Below are positions 1 through 6,801 of a DNA stretch of 9,376 nucleotides, piece by piece. Within the stretch, counting starts at the first letter, position 1, and every line of letters begins with the position of its first letter. A model generated the notes under the pieces. The model did no database searches, was not told the DNA's origin, and saw only the letters and a program-made list of their open reading frames with translations. The stretch is from CAZHFA01 sp964534945 (GTDB taxonomy: Bacteria; Bdellovibrionota_C; UBA2361; CAKMMH01): assembly GCA_964534945.1 (NCBI GenBank), contig CAZHSB010000055.1, positions 1 through 9,376 on the forward strand, in the 5' to 3' direction. The position numbers and the translations under genes were made by a program.

Positions 1-368
1 GATGGAGCGACAGAAGCAAAAATCATTGCAAAAAATCCAGCTTTTTTATTTGATATTTCCTTTGTAAGAAAAAATGTAAGGATAATAAAAATTAACGAAA
101 AAATTAATGGTACCGCCTTTAATGCAATTGCCGAGACTCCAAAGATTTTAAACAAACCCGCAACACAATAAGCTTCTAGGCTTCCAAGATAATCTTGACC
201 ATAATAAAATATCGGGGATACTTTTCCCTCATTTATATGTTTTGCCATAAGCCCAACAATGGCTTCATCAGAATCTACAGTAAAATCATTTGCAACTAAA
301 AAATCTAATCTTAAAGCAAACGCTACTAATAATATTAATATAAAAAATATTTTCTCTTTTCTTTCCAT
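1..368 (-). CDS. GT-C-type membrane glycosyltransferase (GT39/PMT_2-like), N-terminal part
   Basis: Only the first 122 codons are present; the gene continues past the left edge. The start is ATG at 368-366, two bases after the TAA of the upstream glycosyltransferase, so it is probably translationally coupled. No clear Shine-Dalgarno is seen. Residues 7-19 form a hydrophobic first membrane helix. It is followed by an acidic periplasmic-loop motif, DSDEA (residues 32-36), then FYYGQDYLGSLEAY (54-67) and a second hydrophobic stretch at about 86-102. An acidic residue pair just after the first helix, with a G-Q/E-x-Y-x-G type loop, is the usual pattern of PMT/ArnT-like GT-C enzymes. These transfer sugars from polyprenyl-phosphate donors on the periplasmic face. 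From its position it probably decorates or extends the glycan made by this operon. Substrate and acceptor cannot be read from this fragment. The GT-C fold call is fairly firm; the subfamily is not. Confidence 0.75.
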   Translation of the reverse strand, partial: MERKEKIFFILILLVAFALRLDFLVANDFTVDSDEAIVGLMAKHINEGKVSPIFYYGQDYLGSLEAYCVAGLFKIFGVSAIALKAVPLIFSLIFIILTFFLTKEISNKKAGFFAMIFASVAP

Positions 369-370
369 AA

Positions 371-1552
371 TTAAGCTTTATTAAATTTTATTTTTTTTAT
401 TAATTCTTCATAAACTTCTAAAGTTTTTTCACCTGTTTTTTCCCAAGTGAAATTTTTTGCGCGCAGGATTCCTTCCTGTGATAATTTTTTACATAGATTT
501 TCGTTAAAGAAAATTTCATCTATGAGTTTTGCAAAATTTTTAGCATCTGTTGCTTCACCTGTTAACGCATAATCCTTTACGACTTCTTTTACAGCATGCG
601 TATTTGAGCAAACAACAGGAAGTCCTCTTGCCATAGCCTCTAAAGGAGTTAACCCAAATCCCTCATACAAAGATGGGAAAAAAAGCAATGTCGCAATTCC
701 ATACAAAGATTTTAAAGATGTATCATCCAAAAAGCCTGTCTCTATGACAAGATCTTCTATCTCATTTTCTTTTATTAACTTTTTATAATTTTCATATTGC
801 TTATCTTGGTTTATTTTTCCTACCATAACCAATTTAAAACAAAAATCTTTTTTTTCTTTATATGTATCTTTTAGGATTTTTACTGTTCTTAAAATTGTTT
901 GATAATTTTTCCTTTGATCGATTCCTCCAACATATAAAATTATTTTTTCATCTTCTTTTAAATTATATTTTGCCCTAAATTCGCTTTCAAAATCATTGTT
1001 ATATTTAAAATCAAAAAAAGATTCATCAACACCTAGATGAGTTACTCTTATTTTTTCATAAGGAATACCTAAAATTTTATGAATATCTTTTGCGGTACAT
1101 TCACTAATTGCAATCAAAAAATCTGCATTTTTTATAGATTTAATTTCAAGCCATCTTGCAAGCTTTGCCCTATAATTTCCTTGATCATAAAGATCTTTAA
1201 AAATTAAATAAATTAAATCAAGCACCGTTATTATGTACGGTCTTGGAGAAAACAATGGACAATCTGTATGAGATGGAAAATGAAAAAAATCCACTTTCTC
1301 TTTAAAATTTCTTCTTAATTTTGATGGAATAAAAATTTGCTGACTAATACTTTGCTTTCCCATAGGGAGAAGATTTATCATTTTCTTTTCGTAGTCATTA
1401 AGAAGCGTTGTTTGATCAAAAGTTTCTAGATTAAGATTAGAATTTTTTGATAAATATGAGTAAATTTCTCTTACATAACGCCCAATCCCGCGAATTGAAT
1501 GTTCCTTAAAAGTTGGATTTAATGCACTAATGTCTAATGCTACTTTCATCAT
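371..1552 (-). CDS. Glycosyltransferase family 4 (GT-B fold)
   Basis: A 393-residue cytoplasmic GT-B enzyme of normal length for GT4. The N-terminal acceptor domain carries the glycine loop RGIGRYVREI (21-30). The C-terminal donor domain begins near YVGGIDQRKN (207-216). The retaining-GT4 EX7E motif is intact: E297 and E305 in EGFGLTPLE. Related enzymes add mannose, rhamnose or glucose from a nucleotide sugar to a lipid-linked glycan at the inner membrane; the donor here is unknown. Two adjacent ATGs occur (1552 and 1549). An AAGG lies 4 bases before the first and 7 before the second, so the second may be the real start, giving 392 residues. The gene lies 12 bases after the preceding glycosyltransferase and 2 bases before the GT-C gene, inside the same operon. 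The GT4 assignment is firm; the sugar specificity is not. Confidence 0.93.
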   Translation of the reverse strand: MMKVALDISALNPTFKEHSIRGIGRYVREIYSYLSKNSNLNLETFDQTTLLNDYEKKMINLLPMGKQSISQQIFIPSKLRRNFKEKVDFFHFPSHTDCPLFSPRPYIITVLDLIYLIFKDLYDQGNYRAKLARWLEIKSIKNADFLIAISECTAKDIHKILGIPYEKIRVTHLGVDESFFDFKYNNDFESEFRAKYNLKEDEKIILYVGGIDQRKNYQTILRTVKILKDTYKEKKDFCFKLVMVGKINQDKQYENYKKLIKENEIEDLVIETGFLDDTSLKSLYGIATLLFFPSLYEGFGLTPLEAMARGLPVVCSNTHAVKEVVKDYALTGEATDAKNFAKLIDEIFFNENLCKKLSQEGILRAKNFTWEKTGEKTLEVYEELIKKIKFNKA

Positions 1553-1564
1553 TTTGCCTTTGAT

Positions 1565-2623
1565 TTAAGAACAAAAAATTTCTAAAAATTTTTTAGAAAA
1601 GTTTTTAATAGAAAATTCTTCAACTCTTTTTTTGCCAGCAACTATCATTTCATTTTTTATTTTCTTATCAGTTGAAACTTTATATAAAAGTTCTGCAATT
1701 TTTACATGATCTTTTTCATTTATTAAGATTCCCCCGTCTCCAACCGTATCTTTTAACGCAGTAGCATCAAAAGATACAACTGGAAGTGAAAAATTCATGG
1801 CTTCTAAAATTGGAACGCAAAAGCCCTCATGTTCACTTAAGCAAATATAAGTTGAAGAATTTTTATAAAAAGCCTTTAATTCTGTGTCAGCAACTGAACC
1901 ACAAAAGTAAATAGAATCTTCAAGATTAAGCTGACTTATTAAGTCTTTTAACATGAAAGAATAAATTTCTGTATCAGTGTCTATTCCAACAAGATACAGT
2001 TTTGAATTTTTTTCTATTTTTGAGTGTAAATAAAAAAAACTTTTTATTATATCTTCCACACATTTATTTTTTGCAAGTCGCCCTACATGTAAAATATTTA
2101 TAGGATTTCCTTTTCTTAATATATATCTAATTCCCTCATTTTCTTGAATATCCCATTTTCTATCATCAAAAGGAAGTGGCAATACTTTAGATTTTATTCC
2201 CATAGAAAATAAATCCATCGCATTAAATGGGGAATCTGAAATTACCATATCAGAATTTTTACAAAGAAACGGAAGTTCTTTTAATCCATCTTCGATGTTT
2301 TGTGCAACACGAAAATTTATACCATCAAAAAATTTCTTTGGTGTAATATTATGATAAATTAAAAATTTTTCTGCATTTTTAAGATTTAAATAAACCTTAT
2401 TTAAATCAGAACCAATAGAATAATGTAAAATTACTTTCGCGTTTGTATTTTCATCAAGTAATTTATAGTTTTTCGTAAGTCCTTTATATCTTGTGTGAGT
2501 ATTAATTGCAAAAATTTCACTATCAAATCCCTTTTCTTTTAAAATTCTTTGCACTGTAAGAACTTCACTTGATATTGCATCTCCATAACTTAATGTATGA
2601 ACTAATTGATGTATTTGTGTCAT
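1565..2623 (-). CDS. Glycosyltransferase, GT4-like (GT-B fold)
   Basis: A 352-residue GT-B protein. The N-terminus MTQIHQLVHTLSYGDAISSE resembles a GT4 subgroup common in O-antigen and capsule clusters, which opens with an HQ-x(n)-GDAI motif. The donor domain begins at ILHVGRLAKNK (177-187). The EX7E motif is present: E266 and E274 in EGFCVPILE. It is followed by the usual donor-domain segment LPVVSFDATALKDTVGDGG. No membrane helix is seen, so it is probably cytosolic or peripheral at the inner membrane, adding a sugar from a nucleotide donor to the growing polysaccharide. ATG at 2623 is preceded by AGGA with 7-base spacing, a convincing ribosome binding site. The gene sits 45 bases after wzm and 12 bases before the next glycosyltransferase. 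Sugar and linkage are unknown. Confidence 0.92.
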   Translation of the reverse strand: MTQIHQLVHTLSYGDAISSEVLTVQRILKEKGFDSEIFAINTHTRYKGLTKNYKLLDENTNAKVILHYSIGSDLNKVYLNLKNAEKFLIYHNITPKKFFDGINFRVAQNIEDGLKELPFLCKNSDMVISDSPFNAMDLFSMGIKSKVLPLPFDDRKWDIQENEGIRYILRKGNPINILHVGRLAKNKCVEDIIKSFFYLHSKIEKNSKLYLVGIDTDTEIYSFMLKDLISQLNLEDSIYFCGSVADTELKAFYKNSSTYICLSEHEGFCVPILEAMNFSLPVVSFDATALKDTVGDGGILINEKDHVKIAELLYKVSTDKKIKNEMIVAGKKRVEEFSIKNFSKKFLEIFCS

Positions 2624-2668
2624 AAAAATATCCTAAAATTTCCCTATCATTACTTATTCCATATAAAC

Positions 2669-3454
2669 TTATAATAACTCCGTAAGACTTTCTTTTCGCT
2701 TATCATAAATTTTTATAGCTAAAAATAACGCACCAAATGTTACAGCAAGTATTATATAAATAATATTTAAGCTTGGGATTTTCCCGTCTAAAATTAAATT
2801 ATGATATGCAATTGTAAAAACAGCAAACGGATTGCAATAAGCTGTCCATCTAAATTTTTCTGGAATGGTTGTCATTGGATAAAGTATAGGTGACAAAAAA
2901 AATAAAAAATTTAAAATATTTCCTAAAAGATGTTGTGTATCTCTTAAATAAACATTTGAAACTGCCAAGATAAGTCCAAGTGAATATAAAAATACAAATT
3001 GAATAGCAATTAAAATTGGCAAATAAAGCAACGTTAAATAAAAATGCTCTCCAAAGCAGATCATAAAAATAAAAAGAAGCGGAAGTGATAATAAAAAATT
3101 TATAAATGTTGTAAGAGAAGAAACAGCTACTAAAATATGTGGAGGAAACATCGATTTTGTAATTAAGTATGCACTATTTACTATCGACACTGAATTTTCT
3201 GTCAAAGCAGAAGTCGTCCAAATCCATTGTAAAAGCCCAACAAAAAGAAAAATAGTATAATTATTTACATCATTAAACCTAATATAAAATTTAAATACGA
3301 TTGTATAAACAAGCATAAGGCAAAGAGGATTTAACAACGTCCAAAAGAATCCAAGCACCGAACCTCTGTATCTTGAAGCTAAAAATCTTAATGTCAAAGC
3401 ATTAATTAACGTTTTATATTTTTTAAAATCTTGTAAATTTTGAGCCAAACTCAT
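2669..3454 (-). CDS. wzm: Polysaccharide ABC transporter permease (Wzm, ABC-2 type)
   Basis: A 261-residue ABC-2 type permease of typical Wzm/TagG length. The N-terminus has the amphipathic interface segment and first helix typical of the family (RYRGSVLGFFWTLLNP, 28-43, with the helix running to about 56). Further hydrophobic segments lie at about 66-82, 105-133, 140-167, 175-193 and 230-249. VYLRDTQHLLG (168-178) and LSPILYPM (187-194) match conserved family blocks. Two such subunits form the inner-membrane channel for lipid-linked polysaccharide, powered by the ATPase encoded just upstream. ATG at 3454 follows a GGAG with rather long spacing (11 bases). The gene lies 25 bases after wzt. 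Nothing is truncated. A teichoic-acid exporter (TagG) is the alternative, but the Wzt C-terminal domain next door favours an O-antigen-type system. Confidence 0.93.
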   Translation of the reverse strand: MSLAQNLQDFKKYKTLINALTLRFLASRYRGSVLGFFWTLLNPLCLMLVYTIVFKFYIRFNDVNNYTIFLFVGLLQWIWTTSALTENSVSIVNSAYLITKSMFPPHILVAVSSLTTFINFLLSLPLLFIFMICFGEHFYLTLLYLPILIAIQFVFLYSLGLILAVSNVYLRDTQHLLGNILNFLFFLSPILYPMTTIPEKFRWTAYCNPFAVFTIAYHNLILDGKIPSLNIIYIILAVTFGALFLAIKIYDKRKESLTELL

Positions 3455-3479
3455 TTATACTTTTACTCCATTAATAATT

Positions 3480-4796
3480 TTACAAAAATTTCCATTCATG
3501 TTCTGGCAAAATAATCCCTGCTTGTTTCGTATCTGTGCGAACAAGAAAACTTAATATATTTTTTTGATAATCATACGAATATCCATCTTTTGCGTGCACA
3601 GCCACATCCACAAAATATTTTGCAGGAAGAAGTGGCAATTTTTTAATTGTATAAATTACTTTTCCTTTCTCTTTTAATGATATTTTTATATTTTCGATAT
3701 CTGTGTTTGTTCCATTTATCACGAGTCCATCAGATCTATTTATAGAAATTCCGAATATTGGATCTTTTACTTTTTCATTCATCGTATATTGTATTTCTAT
3801 GTTAAAATAATCATTTGTATTATAAACATATGATTCTTTATCTTCACTCGTTAAAAGTTTAACTTCTGTGATTTCAATTTCTCTACTTCCCCAACGTGAA
3901 TTTTTATTTTTTTCCTCATCAGTTATTTCTTCAATTTCCTGTTGTGTATTTCTCGCTTGATTTTGTTCTTGATATTTTTCTTCTGTTTTATCCTTTATTC
4001 TTTGACTATCTTTATCGTTTATAAAACTTGTATAGGCATTAATTACTCTTTGCGGCTCACCTCTTTCTTTTACTTCTCCTTTTTCAATCCAAATAACTTC
4101 ATCGCACCATTCTTTTACAGCATTAAGATCATGACTTACTAGTAATAATGTCTTCCCCTCTTTCCTTATTTCAAATAATTTATCTCTACATTTTGCGTTA
4201 AACGAGGCATCTCCTACTGCCAAAACTTCGTCTACTATCAAAATTTCTGGGTCTGTATGAATTGCCAAACTAAATCCAAGTCTCATAAACATTCCACTTG
4301 AATAAGTCCTAATTGGTGCATCTATAAAATCTTCAAGCTCTGAAAATTCCACAATATCATTAAAAACTTTATCGATTTCTTTTCTTGTAAGCCCATGCAT
4401 TGCACCGCCAAGGTAAATGTTCTCTCTACCTGTAAAATCTGGATGGAATCCCGCTCCAAGTTCTATCAACGCGGCAATCCTTCCATTTACCTTTATGGAT
4501 CCTTTTGTTGGCTTATAAATTCCAGAAATTAGTTTTAAAAGTGTTGATTTTCCTGCGCCGTTTCTTCCTATTATTCCGACAGATTTTCCTTTAGGAATAC
4601 GAATTGTTAAATCCTTTATTGCGCATATCAATTCTTTTTGAGATTTTTGTTCATGTTTAAAAGGATTTAACAAAAGTGATTTTAATGTTGTATATCCACC
4701 TTTTTTCAGAGTCTTTTTACTAAAATTTTTTGTCAGATTATAGATATCTAATGAATAATCTATTTTTGTATTTTGACGATCATCTTTAAAAAGCAT
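3480..4796 (-). CDS. wzt: Polysaccharide ABC transporter ATPase with C-terminal substrate-binding domain (Wzt)
   Basis: A 438-residue protein with two parts. Residues about 15-258 are an ABC ATPase: Walker A GRNGAGKS (77-84), the signature in the variant form YSSGM (165-169) usual for this family, Walker B ILIVDE (185-190), D-loop AVGD (193-196) and switch histidine H222. A charged linker rich in Glu, Gln and Lys (about 262-300) leads to a beta-rich C-terminal domain that starts with WGSREIEITEVKLL (302-315), as in Wzt_C domains. In characterised Wzt proteins with this domain, it binds the modified non-reducing end of the finished O-polysaccharide, coupling chain termination to export. By inference this glycan carries a terminal cap. 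The protein acts at the cytoplasmic face with Wzm. It starts 14 bases after hpt, with an AAGG 9 bases before the ATG. Confidence 0.95.
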   Translation of the reverse strand: MLFKDDRQNTKIDYSLDIYNLTKNFSKKTLKKGGYTTLKSLLLNPFKHEQKSQKELICAIKDLTIRIPKGKSVGIIGRNGAGKSTLLKLISGIYKPTKGSIKVNGRIAALIELGAGFHPDFTGRENIYLGGAMHGLTRKEIDKVFNDIVEFSELEDFIDAPIRTYSSGMFMRLGFSLAIHTDPEILIVDEVLAVGDASFNAKCRDKLFEIRKEGKTLLLVSHDLNAVKEWCDEVIWIEKGEVKERGEPQRVINAYTSFINDKDSQRIKDKTEEKYQEQNQARNTQQEIEEITDEEKNKNSRWGSREIEITEVKLLTSEDKESYVYNTNDYFNIEIQYTMNEKVKDPIFGISINRSDGLVINGTNTDIENIKISLKEKGKVIYTIKKLPLLPAKYFVDVAVHAKDGYSYDYQKNILSFLVRTDTKQAGIILPEHEWKFL

Positions 4797-4810
4797 TTTT
4801 AATAACCTTA

Positions 4811-5341
4811 TTAATGTTCAATTATGTAAATTTCAGGAAGTTGTCTCCATTTTTGGCAATCGTCCATTCCAAAACCTACAAACCAATCAGCACTACTATC
4901 ATGAATTCCTATCCAAGTTGGAGTATAAACAGATTCGACATCTCTTTTTATCAAGACAGCTGTGTATACTTTTTTTGCACCATTTTCTAAAATTATTTGC
5001 TCTAGTTTCTTTAATGTTTTTCCAGAATCGCAAACATCATCTAATAAAATTACAATCTTATCTTTTACAGAGACACCCTGAATATCCACAAGCACTTGGG
5101 AAGTTTGTTCGTTATCGTGATAAGAAGATGCTTTTAAAAAATCTATCTCAAGCTCAAAAGTTAATCTTCTTAATAGATCTGAAGCAAAGCACACTGCTCC
5201 TTTTAGTATTGGCAAAATTAAAATATCTTCTTTTTCTATTTTTTCTTTTTTAACAAAATTATTTATATCATTTGCCATATTTAAGATGGCATTATCAATA
5301 TAATTTTTATCATATTTTAATTTATATTTATTTTGATTCAT
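4811..5341 (-). CDS. hpt: Hypoxanthine phosphoribosyltransferase
   Basis: This 176-residue cytosolic type I phosphoribosyltransferase probably converts hypoxanthine (and often guanine) plus PRPP to IMP or GMP. With the first residue at the ATG at 5341, the pyrophosphate loop LKG is at 46-48 and the flexible-loop SSYH near 73-76. The PRPP-binding loop LLDDVCDSGKT is at 99-109, and the purine-contacting K132 follows in VLIKR. The C-terminal block DWFVGFGMDDCQKWRQLPEI matches the conserved end of HPRTs, with base-stacking W153 and D160. An in-frame TTG at 5377 would add 12 residues, but neither start has a Shine-Dalgarno. I prefer ATG because the length and N-terminus then match the family. It is the first gene of the wzt-wzm-glycosyltransferase operon, an unusual place for purine salvage. 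Confidence 0.93.
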   Translation of the reverse strand: MNQNKYKLKYDKNYIDNAILNMANDINNFVKKEKIEKEDILILPILKGAVCFASDLLRRLTFELEIDFLKASSYHDNEQTSQVLVDIQGVSVKDKIVILLDDVCDSGKTLKKLEQIILENGAKKVYTAVLIKRDVESVYTPTWIGIHDSSADWFVGFGMDDCQKWRQLPEIYIIEH

Positions 5342-5404
5342 AACGTATTTTAATGTTGAAAAATTTATAGATATCAATAATTTTTAAATAAAATTTATTA
5401 ATAT

Positions 5405-5433
5405 ATTGTAACAATAATTTTATTTAACAACAA
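5405..5433 (-). promoter_or_regulatory. Candidate sigma70-type promoter for the hpt-wzt-wzm operon
   Basis: On the minus strand, TTGTTG (5433-5428) is followed after exactly 17 bases by TACAAT (5410-5405). The TGT just before the -10 makes it an extended -10 element. The predicted transcription start, near 5398, would leave a leader of about 57 bases before the hpt ATG. The -10 is embedded in a 13-base palindrome, TATTGT-A-ACAATA (5404-5416), which could be an operator. The AT-rich background makes chance matches easy, so this is a prediction. Confidence 0.45.
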
Positions 5434-5496
5434 TACGTTTAGCAAACCTCATGTATAAGCCTGTTAGCGCCTTTTTTATTGAAATTAAAAAGATTT

Positions 5497-5991
5497 TTAT
5501 GAATCGTTTCCAACAACAGTTCTCATATTCCAAGAACTAGGAAGTGAAAAACGCCTAGAATGTTTAAACCTAGATTTTCCTAAATAAATTGTTTTTAGTA
5601 ATTCAACGCCCTCTTTTGCTCTTTTTTTATTTATTTCTAAAGATCTTACCTTAGGAATTGTCATATTTCCCATGTCTTCATATGATTTTTCTCTTAATGC
5701 GATAACAAATTCTTTTTCACGCATAGTAAGTTTTGAAAATGTAAGCCCTTTATATAGTAATTTTTCTAAAAATGCTTCGGGGACTATGTAATCTAAATCT
5801 TCTATTTTCTCTTTTGCAATTTCAATGAGTCCATTCCTAACAGCTTCATTATCTTTTAGATATTCATTTGCCATAAGAATTCCTGTTACAGGACGTCCAT
5901 CTAGGATTAATTTTGAAATGTGAAACAAGGTAACTTTATCGAATGTTATTATATTATTATTTTTCATACTTTTTGTATTGGCAACATTCAT
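5497..5991 (-). CDS. Protein of unknown function, 164 residues, possible degenerate helix-turn-helix
   Basis: I do not recognise this protein. It is 164 residues, without signal peptide or membrane helix, rich in Lys and Glu, and probably cytosolic. Residues 15-85 look mostly alpha-helical. Residues 88-133 begin LTMREKEFVIALREKSYEDM, which recalls the LTxREREV start of LuxR-type helix-turn-helix domains. The following recognition-helix region fits poorly, so DNA binding is only a suggestion. The C-terminus is basic (KSRFKHSRRFS, 139-149), which would suit nucleic-acid contact. Two starts are possible: ATG 5991 and ATG 5967 (residue 9); neither has a good ribosome binding site. An extended -10 lies 14 bases before the first. 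The gene is 63 bases before the hpt promoter, in the same direction, but the promoter between them suggests separate transcription. Coding is likely from the uninterrupted frame and composition. Confidence 0.75.
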   Translation of the reverse strand: MNVANTKSMKNNNIITFDKVTLFHISKLILDGRPVTGILMANEYLKDNEAVRNGLIEIAKEKIEDLDYIVPEAFLEKLLYKGLTFSKLTMREKEFVIALREKSYEDMGNMTIPKVRSLEINKKRAKEGVELLKTIYLGKSRFKHSRRFSLPSSWNMRTVVGNDS

Positions 5992-6005
5992 GCCACTTTT
6001 TTATA

Positions 6006-6014
6006 TTTATAACA
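6006..6014 (-). promoter_or_regulatory. Candidate extended -10 element upstream of the 164-residue gene
   Basis: On the minus strand, TGT (6014-6012) directly precedes TATAAA (6011-6006), giving TGTTATAAA. I see no convincing -35 hexamer at 16-18 bases, as is common for extended -10 promoters. Transcription would start near 5999. That leaves only a few leader bases before ATG 5991, or about 32 before ATG 5967, which slightly favours the shorter protein. Confidence 0.35.
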
Positions 6015-6052
6015 TACTAAAATCAAAGAAAATTTATTTTTAATTTTTTACC

Positions 6053-6094
6053 ATTGTTGCATTTTTGCATCATCTCTTATTGTATTTTTGCATC
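6053..6094. repeat. Short imperfect direct repeat upstream of the 164-residue gene
   Basis: On the plus strand, ATTGTTGCATTTTTGCATC (6053-6071) is followed by ATTGTATTTTTGCATC (6079-6094). The two share ATTGT and an 11-base identical block, ATTTTTGCATC, at 6061 and 6084. The blocks are 23 bases apart, roughly two helical turns. They sit about 50-80 bases upstream of the extended -10 of the minus-strand gene and about 130-170 bases upstream of the small plus-strand gene. They could be binding sites for a regulator of either gene, but nothing beyond position supports that. Confidence 0.4.
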
Positions 6095-6221
6095 TTTCTT
6101 TTTCTATTTCATATTTTTTACGACTATTTTAAAAATATATTTTGCAAAAATGATATGAAGCATTTTGCTAACATTTTTAGATATATGTGCAGATGTTTTT
6201 TTATGTTTTAGGATGGGATAA

Positions 6222-6377
6222 ATGCTTTGTTGTAAAGATGAAAATTTAGCAAAAAAATATGATGAGGCTGATTTATCAAAAGAAGAGGTTTTAACGCCAC
6301 AAGAAAAAGAGTTTGACAAACTTCTAAGAGATTATATAAATGGCATTAAAATTTATCTAGCTTCTGATAGATCGTAG
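6222..6377 (+). CDS. Small acidic protein of unknown function, 51 residues
   Basis: A 51-codon frame begins at ATG 6222, immediately after an in-frame TAA, and ends at TAG 6375-6377. An AGGA at 6210-6213, 8 bases before the ATG, is a good Shine-Dalgarno. The protein starts MLCCKDENLAKKYDEADLSK and continues with EEVLTPQEKEFDKLLRDY. It is highly charged and probably helical throughout, with a CC pair at residues 3-4. It has no signal peptide or membrane segment. The composition looks coding, unlike the serine-rich opposite-strand frame, which begins only with TTG. No family is recognised. It diverges from the 164-residue gene and converges with the exported 95-residue gene. No clear promoter was found. 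The short length keeps confidence moderate. Confidence 0.5.
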   Translation: MLCCKDENLAKKYDEADLSKEEVLTPQEKEFDKLLRDYINGIKIYLASDRS

Positions 6378-6400
6378 CATTTTAGGTTTTATTATCTTTT

Positions 6401-6688
6401 TTAATAAGTTATTGGATTTAAGATAATATACTGAATTTTGTTCTTTTTTAGATCCAAACAGTTTTTGACATCCGATATTTTCTTTTGTTCACATCTTTTA
6501 TTAAAATTTCCATCATAGACAATGTAGCTAAATTTTGTATCTGTGTTTCCTGTAAGGCTGATATCAGTATTATTTACTGATTGAAGGTTAATTTTAGGTA
6601 AAATATTTAAAGATATTCTTGCCTCATATCCAAAAGATAGGGAAACAAAAAAAAGCATTTGGCAAAGACAAAAAGTTACGTATTTCAT
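6401..6688 (-). CDS. Small exported protein of unknown function, 95 residues
   Basis: The protein starts MKYVTFCLCQMLFFVSLSFG, a classical Sec signal peptide: a short basic N-terminus, a hydrophobic core, and a small-x-small cleavage site most likely after G20 (S18-F-G). There is no lipobox. The mature part is about 75 residues, beta-prone (RISLNILPKINLQ, TDISLTGN, FSYIVYDG), with two cysteines (C66, C77) that could form a disulfide in the periplasm. No family is recognised. ATG at 6688 has no ribosome binding site. The candidate promoter ends only 9 bases upstream, so the message may be leaderless or nearly so. The gene stands alone, convergent with the small plus-strand gene and divergent from the large one. 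Confidence 0.7.
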   Translation of the reverse strand: MKYVTFCLCQMLFFVSLSFGYEARISLNILPKINLQSVNNTDISLTGNTDTKFSYIVYDGNFNKRCEQKKISDVKNCLDLKKNKIQYIILNPITY

Positions 6689-6697
6689 AAGAGAAAA

Positions 6698-6726
6698 GTT
6701 ATAGCAGGCATTTTTGTGTTAAGCAA
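6698..6726 (-). promoter_or_regulatory. Candidate promoter for the small exported protein
   Basis: On the minus strand, TTGCTT (6726-6721) lies 17 bases before TATAAC (6703-6698). TGC just before the -10 gives an extended -10, TGCTATAAC. The gap to the ATG at 6688 is only 9 bases, so transcription would begin very near the start codon. The -35 is weak (TTG only). If right, the gene would be read from a leaderless or very short-leader transcript. Confidence 0.35.
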
Positions 6727-6801
6727 AAATTTTTATAAAAACGCCTAGAATTCTACATCTTCCCCCAAAAATACTAACATTTTTTCTTTGATTAAACGAT
6801 G

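Noticed and set aside
5455..5480. Possible terminator near GCCTGTTAGCGCC followed by T residues
   Set aside because: The two GC-rich parts do not pair with each other, and the T run is on the wrong strand for the minus-strand gene.
5451..5540. A 29-codon plus-strand frame between hpt and the 164-residue gene
   Set aside because: It has no ribosome binding site, overlaps the end of a better gene and shows no coding character.
6104..6319. A 71-residue minus-strand frame opposite the 51-residue gene
   Set aside because: It starts with TTG, is Ser/Lys-rich low-complexity sequence and has no ribosome binding site. The plus-strand frame there looks much more like coding sequence.
6390..6428. Inverted repeat TATTATCTT/AAGATAATA between the 51-residue gene and the exported-protein gene
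   Set aside because: The 9-base stem has one G-C pair, one arm lies inside the 3' end of the exported-protein gene, and no T run follows on either strand. It is too weak to call a terminator.
5545..6751. A 15-base identical stretch, AAAAACGCCTAGAAT, in the 3' part of the 164-residue gene and again near 6736-6751
   Set aside because: About one exact 15-base match is expected by chance in an AT-rich window of this size, and the two contexts (coding and intergenic) have nothing else in common.
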